Shown here one piece after another: positions 9,073-17,057 of a stretch of DNA of 64,000 nt. Origin of the DNA: Thermohalobaculum sp039187815 (GTDB taxonomy: Bacteria; Pseudomonadota; Alphaproteobacteria; Rhodobacterales; Rhodobacteraceae). Location of the stretch: positions 23,079 to 87,078 of the forward strand of contig JBCCZI010000004.1 in assembly GCA_039187815.1 (NCBI GenBank). The letters are read 5' to 3'. Below the pieces are notes generated by a model. That model was not told where the DNA came from, searched no databases, and was given only the letters and a program-made list of their open reading frames with translations. The stretch's first letter is position 1. Each line of letters starts with the position of its first letter. The translations under genes and the position numbers were made by a program.

Positions 9073-9342
9073 GTGCTGCTCGCCCTTGCGGCCTCGACCG
9101 CCATTTTGATCGTCGAGTTCGGCATGGAGCGCCGGGCCATGGGCGAGGCCGCGATTGGCGGGGCCAAGGCACGGTTCCGTGCGGTGATGATGACCCGTTT
9201 CGCCTTTATCGCTGGGCTCTATCCGTTGGTGGTGGCCGAGGGGGCCTCGACGCTGGCGCGCCAGGGCGTCGGCATGCCCACGCTCTATGTGGTCACGCCC
9301 GAGCCGCGGCCCTGGGCGCCTGGGGAGGACCCGCGCGCATGA
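9073..9342 (+). pseudogene. C-terminal remnant of an RND (AcrB/MexF-type) efflux pump
   Basis: An 89-codon open frame matching only the last part of inner-membrane RND pumps. TAILIVEFGMERRAMGEAAI corresponds to the NAILIVEF helix, then FRAVMMTRFAFIAGLYPLVV to the LRPIxMTSxAFIxGxxPLV segment, then a glycine-rich turn (GASTLARQGVGMPT) and a truncated LYVVTP equivalent of the final FVPVFYVV helix. About a thousand upstream residues are absent, and the segment between the last two helices is shortened. The start lies 21 bases after the TauE stop, in the same frame. It has no ribosome-binding site of note. I read it as a fossil left by deletion, although a recruited small membrane protein cannot be excluded. 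Confidence 0.7.
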
Positions 9343-9349
9343 CGCGGGT
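9329..9349. terminator. possible bidirectional terminator hairpin
   Basis: ACCCGCG (9329-9335) pairs with CGCGGGT (9343-9349) around a 7-base loop, in the gap between two convergent genes and overlapping the end of the RND remnant. A weak T-rich stretch (CTGTTTGG) follows on the plus strand only. Low confidence as a true terminator. Confidence 0.3.
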
Positions 9350-9367
9350 CTGTTTGGCATGGCGGGC

Positions 9368-11479
9368 TCAGGCCCGCAGGTACAGATCCTCCGAGAACTC
9401 GCGCCCCGGCACATGGCGCAGCCACCAGTCGGCGGGCGACACCGGCGCGCCGGTCCGATCGAGGATCGCCAGCGACGGGCAGGACCCGCCCTCGCCAGAG
9501 AGGCTCACCAGATCGCCGTCAAAGGATTTGAAGGTCATCTCGACCGTCTCGCCATAGGTCGGCGCCTGCTCGAGCAGGATACCGAGCGCGATCCGCTCGC
9601 CCATCCGCATCGAGTCGTAATAGTCGGAGTGGTAGTGCACGCCCGCCATGTTGCGGCCGATCGAGATGTTGGCGGCCAGCTTGTCGAGCTCGCCCTGGAT
9701 GCTCAGTGCGCTCTTGTGTTTCTTGTCCTTGACCAGCCGGCTGCCATCGCCATTGGGGACGTAGACGATGGGGTTGCCCTCGCCGTCGAGCAGCGGGCGC
9801 TCGACCCCGCTGTCGCAATCCTCGAACATCTCGAAGAAGGCCTTGAGCATGGTCACGCAGCCGCCCGCGACCGTCGCATGGCCCGCGCCATAGGCGGGAT
9901 GCATGGGCGAGCCCTCGGGGAAGGCCATGGCCAACAGCAGGTTGCTCTTGGCAAACGCCCCGGCCTCGATGCCCGGCGGCAAGCAGTCCTCGTCCGCGCA
10001 TTTGACATGGCGCATCTCGACCATCGCCTTGGCGTTCTGTTCGGCATTGTGCTTGATGATGGCTTTCTGCAGCGCCTCGGGGATCTCGGCCAGCGATTTC
10101 TCGAAGGCGGCCGCCGAGCAGCCGAGCTTCTTGCCGAGGCCGAGGCAGGACAGCGTGAACCGCCCGCCCAAAGCCTCGGGCCGCGCGCGGCGGTGGTAGT
10201 TGAACTTCTGCCGCCGCACCGCCTTGAGGCACCGGGTCGCCACCTCGCAGACCAGGCTTAGGATGTGGGGCCCGCCAAAGGTCGCGAAAGCCGTGCGGCT
10301 GCCCGTGGCGCTCGGCTCGGGAAAGCCCTTGGACGTCCGCGCGCCCGAGGCCAGCAAGATCAGGCAGGCGTTCAGATAGGCCTCGTAGAGCGCGTCGTAA
10401 TGCACGTAGGTCGCCAGATCGCGCGGCGTGGTGATAAAGCGCCGCCGCGCCTCGAACTGGTCCGCCCCGCGGGTGTCGCCGCCGTTCTGCACATCGAGCC
10501 AGCTGCACCAATCGGTCATGTAGTCGAGGCAGTTCTTGTGGCTGAGCGTGCGCTGATCAATGATCACCGAGCCATAGGGGATATAGCCGTCCTGCAGATC
10601 GAAGGGCGCCTCGCGGGCCGGATAGCTGGCCGCCCCGCCGCCGCCACAGGCCAGCGAGCGCGCGCCAACCAGCATGAACTGCGAGATATAGGGGCCGGTC
10701 TGCGCGCCTTTGGTCGAGCCGCGGAAGGCGATCTCGGGCGTCAGAGCCCCGTCAGCCGACAGGGTGCGGGCAAAGCGGCGGTTGCGCTCGAACCCGTTCA
10801 GCCCGCTCTCGTCCACCATATGCGGCGTCGAGGAGCAGACATCAGTGCCCGAGTAAAAGGGCATCTGGTTCAACAGACCGACGATCTCGCCCGCCGGCAG
10901 GACCGCGCTGCCCGCCTTCTCCTGCGAGGGGCAGAGCCGCTCGCCCCCGCCCACGCAGATCTCGGTGAAGGGAACGTCGCGCAAAAGAGCGAGCGCATAG
11001 ACCTCGGCCATCTCGGCGGCCAGCTCGCTCGAGCCGATGCGCGGGGCGGGCGCCATGCCGACAGCGCCGGCATCGGGACCCTGGAGCTCATAGACATGGC
11101 CGGCGCGGGGGCTTTCCCAGCCGCGCCAGGTGACCTCGGCCTCCCCGTCGCAGGTGATCTTGGTCGGGCAATGGAAGTCGACGCCCCGGTCCTCGGCTGT
11201 TGGCACCGCCTTGTCAAAAAGGGTGTGGTCCGGTGCGTTGATGGCCTCGACAAAACAGCGGTAATCCTCGGCGTCCTCCAGGATGCCACAGGTGTCGTGC
11301 AACAACCCCTTGGTGAAATTGGCGGGGAACTCGGGTCCGTGATCGGTCTCTTCCGCATTGGTCTTGGTGAGCGCTTGCGGGGTCAGTCGGGCGATTTCGG
11401 TCGCAAGGCCTCGTTGCTGTTTCGCAAGGCGGGCGCGCTCGGACCCGGCGGGGTCTGGCTCTGAAAATGCGAGTTTCAT
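9368..11479 (-). CDS. vanadium-dependent haloperoxidase
   Basis: The ATG at 11479 follows GGAGAG at good distance and gives 703 aa; an in-frame start 45 nt upstream is less likely. The PAP2/haloperoxidase active-site pattern is present in order: K425-x7-R433-P434 (KFNYHRRARP), the H534 region HPAYGAGH (527-534), and GRNMAGVHYHSD with R609 and H615 as the vanadate ligand. The enzyme would oxidise halides with H2O2. Length and motifs resemble algal and cyanobacterial bromoperoxidases rather than the shorter fungal type. I see no clear signal peptide. It stands alone, downstream of the F420 operon on the same strand but separated by about 300 bases. Confidence 0.85.
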   Translation of the reverse strand: MKLAFSEPDPAGSERARLAKQQRGLATEIARLTPQALTKTNAEETDHGPEFPANFTKGLLHDTCGILEDAEDYRCFVEAINAPDHTLFDKAVPTAEDRGVDFHCPTKITCDGEAEVTWRGWESPRAGHVYELQGPDAGAVGMAPAPRIGSSELAAEMAEVYALALLRDVPFTEICVGGGERLCPSQEKAGSAVLPAGEIVGLLNQMPFYSGTDVCSSTPHMVDESGLNGFERNRRFARTLSADGALTPEIAFRGSTKGAQTGPYISQFMLVGARSLACGGGGAASYPAREAPFDLQDGYIPYGSVIIDQRTLSHKNCLDYMTDWCSWLDVQNGGDTRGADQFEARRRFITTPRDLATYVHYDALYEAYLNACLILLASGARTSKGFPEPSATGSRTAFATFGGPHILSLVCEVATRCLKAVRRQKFNYHRRARPEALGGRFTLSCLGLGKKLGCSAAAFEKSLAEIPEALQKAIIKHNAEQNAKAMVEMRHVKCADEDCLPPGIEAGAFAKSNLLLAMAFPEGSPMHPAYGAGHATVAGGCVTMLKAFFEMFEDCDSGVERPLLDGEGNPIVYVPNGDGSRLVKDKKHKSALSIQGELDKLAANISIGRNMAGVHYHSDYYDSMRMGERIALGILLEQAPTYGETVEMTFKSFDGDLVSLSGEGGSCPSLAILDRTGAPVSPADWWLRHVPGREFSEDLYLRA

Positions 11480-11775
11480 TCGGATCTCTCCATTCAAACA
11501 TGACTTCGTGAAAACGGGACGCAATCAAAGGCCGTCTCATGCAAAAATACGCACGGGCGCCGGGACGGTAGGGGAGCTGTGGGGACAAGTCTGTGACCGC
11601 TGTCACGGACAAAGGAGGTTTTTCCGTGGGCGCCGCCGCCCGGCATCGGCCGAGCAGACGGCCCGGCCGCGCAGCGCTCGAGCGGCGAGGGGCATGCGCC
11701 AAGGGCACGGTCCTCCCCGCCGCGGCTACCCTGAGCGTTGGCCCAACTCAGCGGTGGCCCACCGGCGCGCGGCGG
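11480..11775. other. noncoding gap between haloperoxidase and LLM genes
   Basis: About 300 bases without a convincing gene. The haloperoxidase promoter should lie here, as should the 3' end of the F420 operon transcript. An inverted repeat (see 11589-11610) is the only structure seen. Long open frames crossing it are GC-driven antisense readings. Confidence 0.5.
11589..11610. promoter_or_regulatory. inverted repeat upstream of haloperoxidase gene
   Basis: GTCTGTGAC-CGCT-GTCACGGAC: the arms match at 8 of 9 positions. It lies 110 bases upstream of the haloperoxidase start, where an operator or a short hairpin could act. No regulator gene is adjacent. Confidence 0.35.
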
Positions 11776-12777
11776 TCAGGACCAATGCGGGATGATGTTC
11801 TCGCCATAGCGCGCGATGATTTCCTCTTCGCGGCCATTGTCGAGATAGATATTGAAATGGGTGACGCCGGCCGCCTCGAGCTGCTTGATCTTGGCGATGT
11901 GGGCCTCTTCGTCGCCGAGCACGCTGAAGCCCTCGATGATCTCGTCCGAGATGAAGTCGAGATAGGCGTTGTCGCTCTGCCCGTGCTTGGAATAGTCGTA
12001 GCCCTTGCGGCCCTCGATATAGGCGGTCAGCGAGGGCGGGATGTCGTCGCGATCGGTGCCGTATTTCTCGACGATGTCCGCCACATGGTTGCCGACCATG
12101 GCGGGGAACCAGCGGGTGGCCTCGAGACACTCCTCACGCGTGCCGAAAAACGCCGGAGCGGCGGACATGACGCGGAAGCTCGACATGTCGCGCCCGGCCT
12201 CCTTGCCGCGCGCGATCGCCTGATCGGCCAGCCATTTGCAGATGTTGGGCTCGGCGATCTGCAGGATCAGCCCGTCGCCGACCCGGCCCGCCGAGCTCAG
12301 CGCCTTGGGGCCATAGGCGGCGACCCAGACCGGCAGCTCATAGCCTTCGGCCCAGGGAAACTTCACCGGGGCGGGGCACTCGCCATATTGCACCTCGTCG
12401 CCGCGGACCATGGCTTTGACCGCATGGATGAACTCCTCCATGCGGGCGAGCGGCGCGGGCTTCTTGCCCATCACGCGCACCGCGCTGTCGCCGCGCCCGA
12501 CGCCGATGTCGAACCGGCCCTCGGACTGCTTGGCGATCGAGCCGAACATCGAGGCCGCCACCGACCAGTCGCGGGTGTTGGGGTTGGTCACACAAGGGCC
12601 AAAGCGCATCTTGGTGGTGTGCTCGGCCAGCATGGCCATGGCCATGAAGCTCTCGCGCCAGAGGATGTGGCTGTCATACATCCAGCAATGGCTGAAGCCG
12701 GCATTCTCGGCCTGGCGCACCAGGGCGCGGGCGCGCTTGGGCTCCATGAAGCCTTTGAAGCAGATGGCGAATTCCAT
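11776..12777 (-). CDS. LLM-class oxidoreductase, probably F420-dependent
   Basis: A 333-aa TIM-barrel protein of the luciferase-like monooxygenase superfamily. It starts MEFAICFKGFMEP and carries RFDIGVGRGDSAVRVMGK, LPVWVAAYGPKALSSAGRVG and DGLILQI, phrases shared with methylene-H4MPT-reductase-like F420 enzymes. It is the last gene of the F420 operon, 18 bases after npdG, so F420H2 is the likely cofactor. FMN use cannot be excluded from the sequence. The substrate is unknown. Since the organism makes F420 and encodes npdG beside it, this is the best candidate in the window for the terminal F420-using enzyme. Confidence 0.85.
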   Translation of the reverse strand: MEFAICFKGFMEPKRARALVRQAENAGFSHCWMYDSHILWRESFMAMAMLAEHTTKMRFGPCVTNPNTRDWSVAASMFGSIAKQSEGRFDIGVGRGDSAVRVMGKKPAPLARMEEFIHAVKAMVRGDEVQYGECPAPVKFPWAEGYELPVWVAAYGPKALSSAGRVGDGLILQIAEPNICKWLADQAIARGKEAGRDMSSFRVMSAAPAFFGTREECLEATRWFPAMVGNHVADIVEKYGTDRDDIPPSLTAYIEGRKGYDYSKHGQSDNAYLDFISDEIIEGFSVLGDEEAHIAKIKQLEAAGVTHFNIYLDNGREEEIIARYGENIIPHWS

Positions 12778-12795
12778 GGGTCGCTCTCCTTTCGA

Positions 12796-13464
12796 TCAGT
12801 GCTCGGGCGGCCAAATGCGGATGCCGGCATGGGTGAACGGCACCTGTTTGGAGATGTTGATGCGGATGAGGATCGGGGTGATCGCTTCGATGCAGCGCGC
12901 GGCCTGCGCGTCGCCGGCATTATAGGCCGTGACGCCCAGGCGCTCGATCAGAGCCATGACCTTGCGCCGCGGGTCGAGCCCGTTGCCGCAGACCAGCACA
13001 TCGCAGTTGATCGACAGATCCAGGGCGTTCAGCGTGTGAGCCGAGACGTTGTGCAGCGCGCCGATCACTGGGATCTCTGGCCCCAGGATTGCCTGCGCTG
13101 CCTCGGTGGCCGAGCCTTCGGGCGGCATGTCGACCCTTTTCGGATCGCCTGCGGCCAGGGGCACGACGATGTCGACCAGGATCTTGTCCGCGAGATGGGG
13201 CTTCAGCGCCTCGAGCGTCGCGTTGTGGCCGGCATAGGGGACCGAGAGGATGACGAACTCGGTGGCGGCGGCGACGGCGCTCTCATTGTCGTGGCCGCTG
13301 ATCGGGGCGGCGTCCGGTCCCAGCAGCGCCTGCAACTCGGCCGCCGCCTCGGCCGCCCGCGCGGCGTCGCGAGAGCCGATGGCGACCGGCTCTCCGGCGC
13401 GCGCAAAGCGCAAGGCGAGACCGCGGCCCTGGGGCCCCGTGCCGCCGATGATCGCGATGGTCAT
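12796..13464 (-). CDS. npdG: NADPH-dependent F420 reductase
   Basis: A 222-aa Rossmann protein. IAIIGGTGPQGRGLALRFA at the N-terminus is the NADP-binding turn, GSRD follows the second strand (phosphate-binding Arg), and FVILSVPYAGH and GALHNVSAHTLN match F420:NADP oxidoreductases. It moves hydride between NADPH and F420, supplying F420H2 to enzymes such as the LLM protein encoded next. Its ATG overlaps the cofE stop (ATGA), so it is translationally coupled to the biosynthetic genes. The assignment is strong because of both motifs and operon. Confidence 0.9.
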   Translation of the reverse strand: MTIAIIGGTGPQGRGLALRFARAGEPVAIGSRDAARAAEAAAELQALLGPDAAPISGHDNESAVAAATEFVILSVPYAGHNATLEALKPHLADKILVDIVVPLAAGDPKRVDMPPEGSATEAAQAILGPEIPVIGALHNVSAHTLNALDLSINCDVLVCGNGLDPRRKVMALIERLGVTAYNAGDAQAARCIEAITPILIRINISKQVPFTHAGIRIWPPEH

Positions 13465-14237
13465 CGAAACATATCCTCCGTCTGGGGGCGCAGCAGATCC
13501 TGGCCGCTGCTGGTGGCATGCGGGGCCCAGTCCACCCCGCGGAACAGAACGGCCGGCGTGCGCGCGGCCTTTTGGACCACCAGGCCCGAGGCGGCGGCGA
13601 TCTCGTCGGCAAAGGCGGGCTCGGTGACCATCAGGGGCCGGCCCCAGGCATCGTCGTTTCCCTGCTCGCGGCGGGTCGCAGGCACGGCAAAGAGCCCGAT
13701 CGCCACGTTCACCTGCCCGAGCCGCCAGGGCCGCCCGAAGGTGTCCGTCATCACCGCCCCGATGCGCGCGCCAAAGCGGGCGGCGAGGTCCCGGCAGAAC
13801 CGGCGCAGGCTGGCATCCGGGTCCTCGGGCAGCGTGAGCACATAGCCCCCCTCGCCCACATTCGAGGCATCGACGCCTGCATTGGCCGAGATCCAGCCCC
13901 GCCGGTGCTGGCAGATCATGGTCCCCTCGTTCTGGCCCGGATGGCGGAAGGCGCGGAGCACCTCGCGGCTCTCGCGCAGCACGACCTCGACTTTGGCGGG
14001 GTCCTTGTTCAGCCGCTCGGCATAGTCCTGGGCCCGCGCAGAGGGCTCGACCTCGGCGAGGGCCACCATCCGCCCCTCCGCCTTCGAGAAGATCTTGTGG
14101 GCGAGGCAGAGGATGTCGCCCGAGCGCAGCGGCAGGCCCATGGCCTCAAGGCACCCGCCGATAATCGCCGCCAGATCGTCGCCCGGCCCGATATCGGGGA
14201 TGCCCTCGATCGGGGTGAGGGTGACGGGCGCCCTCAT
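13461..14237 (-). CDS. cofE: coenzyme F420:glutamate ligase
   Basis: The ATG at 14237 overlaps the cofC stop (ATGA), giving 258 aa. LCLAHKIFSKAEGRMVAL, ICQHRRGWISANAGVDASN and AVMTDTFGRPWRLGQVNVAIG are characteristic of CofE/F420-0:gamma-glutamyl ligase. It adds L-glutamates to F420-0 with GTP. There is no C-terminal FMN/nitroreductase domain as in actinobacterial FbiB, so reduction of dehydro-F420, if needed, would require another enzyme. Length is normal for single-domain CofE. Confidence 0.92.
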   Translation of the reverse strand: MRAPVTLTPIEGIPDIGPGDDLAAIIGGCLEAMGLPLRSGDILCLAHKIFSKAEGRMVALAEVEPSARAQDYAERLNKDPAKVEVVLRESREVLRAFRHPGQNEGTMICQHRRGWISANAGVDASNVGEGGYVLTLPEDPDASLRRFCRDLAARFGARIGAVMTDTFGRPWRLGQVNVAIGLFAVPATRREQGNDDAWGRPLMVTEPAFADEIAAASGLVVQKAARTPAVLFRGVDWAPHATSSGQDLLRPQTEDMFR

Positions 14238-14854
14238 GCGCCGCGCTCCTGCGCCAACAGTTCGGCCAGGTCTTCGGCGCCGTCGATGTCCCAGCGCAGA
14301 CTCTCGAGCACCACGGTGATGGGCGTGAGCCCCGCGGCCTCGGCGCGCGCCCGGTGGGCGTGGAACGAGCGCGGCCCATAGGCAAAGGGCACCACATCGG
14401 GCGGCGCCGCCAAGAGCGCATTGGTCCCGAAATCCCGCGAGGCGCAAAGCGCTAGCCCGCGGGGGCCGAGATCCAGTGCCATCAGTCGCGCCACATCCGC
14501 AGGGTCCGGTGCCGCCAGATCGGCCGGCAGCACCGCCAGGCGGCGGTAGCCCTGGGCACAGGCGGTCTCGGCCGCATGGGCGAGGGCTCGGTTGAGACCC
14601 GTCGGCCCCTCAGGCTCGGCGATCACCTTGGCGCCTGTGCGCCTGGCGTGCTCGGCGATCTCGGCCGCGCCGGTCACCACAGCCACGTCAAAGCGTGGCC
14701 TGTCCTCCCGCAGGCCGAGCACAAGGGCGAGTGTGCGGCGAAAGAGCTGGCGCGCCAGGCGTGCGCGCTCGGCCTGGCAAATCGCCCCGCCGAGGCGCGT
14801 CTTCGAGCGCAGCGGGTCCTTCATGGGGATGACCAGCAGCGTGTTCCGGCTCAT
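14234..14854 (-). CDS. cofC: phospholactate (or related) guanylyltransferase, F420 synthesis
   Basis: A 206-aa nucleotidyltransferase starting MSRNTLLVIPMKDPLRSKTRL, with LAVLPADLAAPDPADVARL and FGTNALLAAPPDVVPFAYGPRSF, the CofC/FbiD pattern. It activates 2-phospholactate, phosphoenolpyruvate or 3-phosphoglycerate with GTP for transfer by CofD. Which substrate is used here (classical F420, dehydro-F420 or 3PG-F420) cannot be told by eye. It is coupled by overlap to cofD upstream and cofE downstream. Confidence 0.9.
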   Translation of the reverse strand: MSRNTLLVIPMKDPLRSKTRLGGAICQAERARLARQLFRRTLALVLGLREDRPRFDVAVVTGAAEIAEHARRTGAKVIAEPEGPTGLNRALAHAAETACAQGYRRLAVLPADLAAPDPADVARLMALDLGPRGLALCASRDFGTNALLAAPPDVVPFAYGPRSFHAHRARAEAAGLTPITVVLESLRWDIDGAEDLAELLAQERGA

Positions 14855-15804
14855 GGCGCTGCCGCCGCTTGGGGCAGGCCGAGCGCCAGGATCTCGCCGG
14901 CCAGGCGCGCTTTGTCGGCCGCATCGCGCATCAGGATGTCGCGGATGTCGGGCGCGAGGCCAAGGCTGGCGATCGCGCCGGCGAGATCCGCATCCGCCTG
15001 GTCGATAAGGAAGCGGTCCGCGATGTCGGCATAGAGCCGTGCCACCCCCAGCGCATCGGCCTGGTGCCCAAGGCTGGCGAGCATGCGATCTGCTGGGCCT
15101 TTGACAACCTTGCCGGCGATCAGGGGGCTGACGGCGATGCAGGGAGCCGGGGCCTCGGCGACGGCTCGGCGGATGCCCGGGATGCCGAGGATCGGCGCGA
15201 CCGAGACCAGCGGGTTCGAGGGCGCGATAACGATCAGATCTGCCGTGGCGATGGCCTCCAGCGCCTCGGGTGTCGGCCGGGCCATCTCGATGCCGTCAAA
15301 GGCGATGGTGCGGACCTCGGGCGCGCACCGCTCGCGCACGAAGTACTCTTGAAACCCGAGCCAGCCGCGATCGGTGCGCACCCGGGTCTGCACCACATCA
15401 TCGGTCGGCAGCAGAATACGCGGGCCGACGCCGAGCGCCCGGGCGATGTCCGCCGCGATGACCGAGCGGCGCTCGCCGCGATGCACCCGCGCGGTGCGGA
15501 GGATGTGCAGACCGAAATCCCGGTCGCCGAGGAACATCCAGGTGTCCTCCCCGAGGCGCGCCAGCGTGTCCAGCGCCCGGTGGCCCTCATCGGCCATGCC
15601 CCAGCCTTGCTCGCGGTTGATCAGGCCCGCCAACGTGTAGGTCAGCGTGTCGATGTCTGGCGAGACCCAGAGGCCGTGGAACTCCGCATCATCCGCCACA
15701 TTGCCGACGATGCTGAGGCGCACCTCCGGGCAGGCGGCGAAGCCCTCGGCCATCTTGGCCCCGCCGACCCCGCCGGCGATCAGGGTGACGGCCTGGGGGC
15801 TCAT
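14851..15804 (-). CDS. cofD: 2-phospho-L-lactate transferase
   Basis: A 317-aa CofD. The N-terminal VTLIAGGVGGAKMAEGFA is the family's phosphate-binding loop, followed by VGNVADDAEFHGLWVSPDID and YTLAGLINREQGWGMADE. In the second half, VIAPSNPLVSVAPILGIPGI is diagnostic. The enzyme joins Fo and the guanylylated lactyl-type donor to give F420-0. It overlaps cofH and cofC. Length and motifs are standard. Confidence 0.93.
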   Translation of the reverse strand: MSPQAVTLIAGGVGGAKMAEGFAACPEVRLSIVGNVADDAEFHGLWVSPDIDTLTYTLAGLINREQGWGMADEGHRALDTLARLGEDTWMFLGDRDFGLHILRTARVHRGERRSVIAADIARALGVGPRILLPTDDVVQTRVRTDRGWLGFQEYFVRERCAPEVRTIAFDGIEMARPTPEALEAIATADLIVIAPSNPLVSVAPILGIPGIRRAVAEAPAPCIAVSPLIAGKVVKGPADRMLASLGHQADALGVARLYADIADRFLIDQADADLAGAIASLGLAPDIRDILMRDAADKARLAGEILALGLPQAAAAP

Positions 15805-17057
15805 TCTCCGGCCGCCCGCTCGGGGAACAGTTTCAGGAAATCGAGCGGGTCTTGGGTGCGGTCCACCAGCGGCGCGAGCTCGGCCGGGTTGTGGTCGTCA
15901 AAGACCTCCTGCACGCCGTAGAGCGTGTTGCGCCGCACCGGCACGCGCCCGGCTGAGCGGATGATCTTGCAGAGCTCACGGGCTGTGATTTCCTGGCCAT
16001 GGCGGGCTCCGGCGGCGCGGCTGATGCTCTCGTTCATCAGGGTGCCGCCCAGATCGTTGACCCCGGCGCCCAACAGGTCGCGTGCCCGCTCGGCCCCGAG
16101 CTTGGTCCACGAGACCTGGATGTTGTCGATGACGCCGCGCAGCATGATGCGCGAGACCGCGTGCATTGTATCGACTTCCGCCTCGGTCGGCCCGGGGCGC
16201 ACCGTGTCCGGGTTGTCGCGCCAGAGCGGCGAGTCCGTATGCACGAAGGAGAGCGGCACCAGCTCGGTAAATCCGCCGGTCTCGAGCTGGATCTGGCGCA
16301 ACAGGTCGATATGGGCGGCCCAATGGCGCGGCCCGTCCACATGGCCGTACATGATGGTGGCCGAGGAGCGGATCCCGACCTGATGCGCCGTGCGGATGAT
16401 CTCGACCCAGGCCTCGGCCGAGAGCTTGTTCTTGGTGAGCTTGGCCCGCACCTCGGTGTCGAGGATCTCGGCGGCGGTGCCGGGCATGCTGCCGAGGCCG
16501 GCCTCCTTGAGCTCGGTCAGAAAATCGCGATAGCTCAGCCGCGATTTAGACGCGCCGTACCAGATCTCGAAGGGCGAGAAGGCATGGATGTGCATGCCCG
16601 GGCAGGCGGCTTTGATGGCCAGGACGATCTCGCGGTAGTAGCTGGCCGGGAGGTTGGGGTGCAGTCCGCCCTGGATGCAGACCTCGCCCGCCCCGCGCGC
16701 CAAGGCCTCCTCGGCCCGGCGCACGATCTCCTCGGTCGCGAGCCACTCGGCCCCCGGCGCCTCGGCCCGCTTGGCAAAGCCGCAAAACCGACAGCCCATA
16801 TAGCAGACATTCGTGAAGTTGATGTTCCGGTTGACGACAAAGCTGACCCGGTCGCCGTTCGCCTCGGCGCGGAACTGATCGGCGATGGCCCGGATGGCGG
16901 GCAGATCGCCGGGCCCGGCCGAGAAAAGCACCACGCCGTCCTGGCGCGAGATCCGATGCCCGAGCAGCGCACGCTCGAGCACCCGGCGCACCGGCGCGCT
17001 GGCTTGGGCCACGGCCCAGACGGGGTCCGCCCCGTCGGTTGCGATCTCGTCTCTCAT
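15801..17057 (-). CDS. cofH: Fo synthase subunit 2, radical SAM
   Basis: The ATG at 17057 overlaps the cofG stop. The product is 418 aa with the radical SAM motif CYMGCRFC, then EVCIQGGLHPNLPASYYRE and GTAAEILDTEVRAKLTKNK, typical of CofH. It makes 5-amino-5-(4-hydroxybenzyl)-6-(D-ribitylimino)-dihydrouracil from tyrosine and the ribityl pyrimidine of riboflavin synthesis, the substrate of CofG. CofG and CofH are separate proteins here, unlike the actinobacterial fusion FbiC. Confidence 0.93.
   Translation of the reverse strand: MRDEIATDGADPVWAVAQASAPVRRVLERALLGHRISRQDGVVLFSAGPGDLPAIRAIADQFRAEANGDRVSFVVNRNINFTNVCYMGCRFCGFAKRAEAPGAEWLATEEIVRRAEEALARGAGEVCIQGGLHPNLPASYYREIVLAIKAACPGMHIHAFSPFEIWYGASKSRLSYRDFLTELKEAGLGSMPGTAAEILDTEVRAKLTKNKLSAEAWVEIIRTAHQVGIRSSATIMYGHVDGPRHWAAHIDLLRQIQLETGGFTELVPLSFVHTDSPLWRDNPDTVRPGPTEAEVDTMHAVSRIMLRGVIDNIQVSWTKLGAERARDLLGAGVNDLGGTLMNESISRAAGARHGQEITARELCKIIRSAGRVPVRRNTLYGVQEVFDDHNPAELAPLVDRTQDPLDFLKLFPERAAGE

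Noticed and set aside
11593..13845. Long plus-strand open frame antisense to the LLM and npdG genes
   Set aside because: It is a GC-driven antisense reading; its sequence is low in complexity and the minus-strand genes have clear family motifs.
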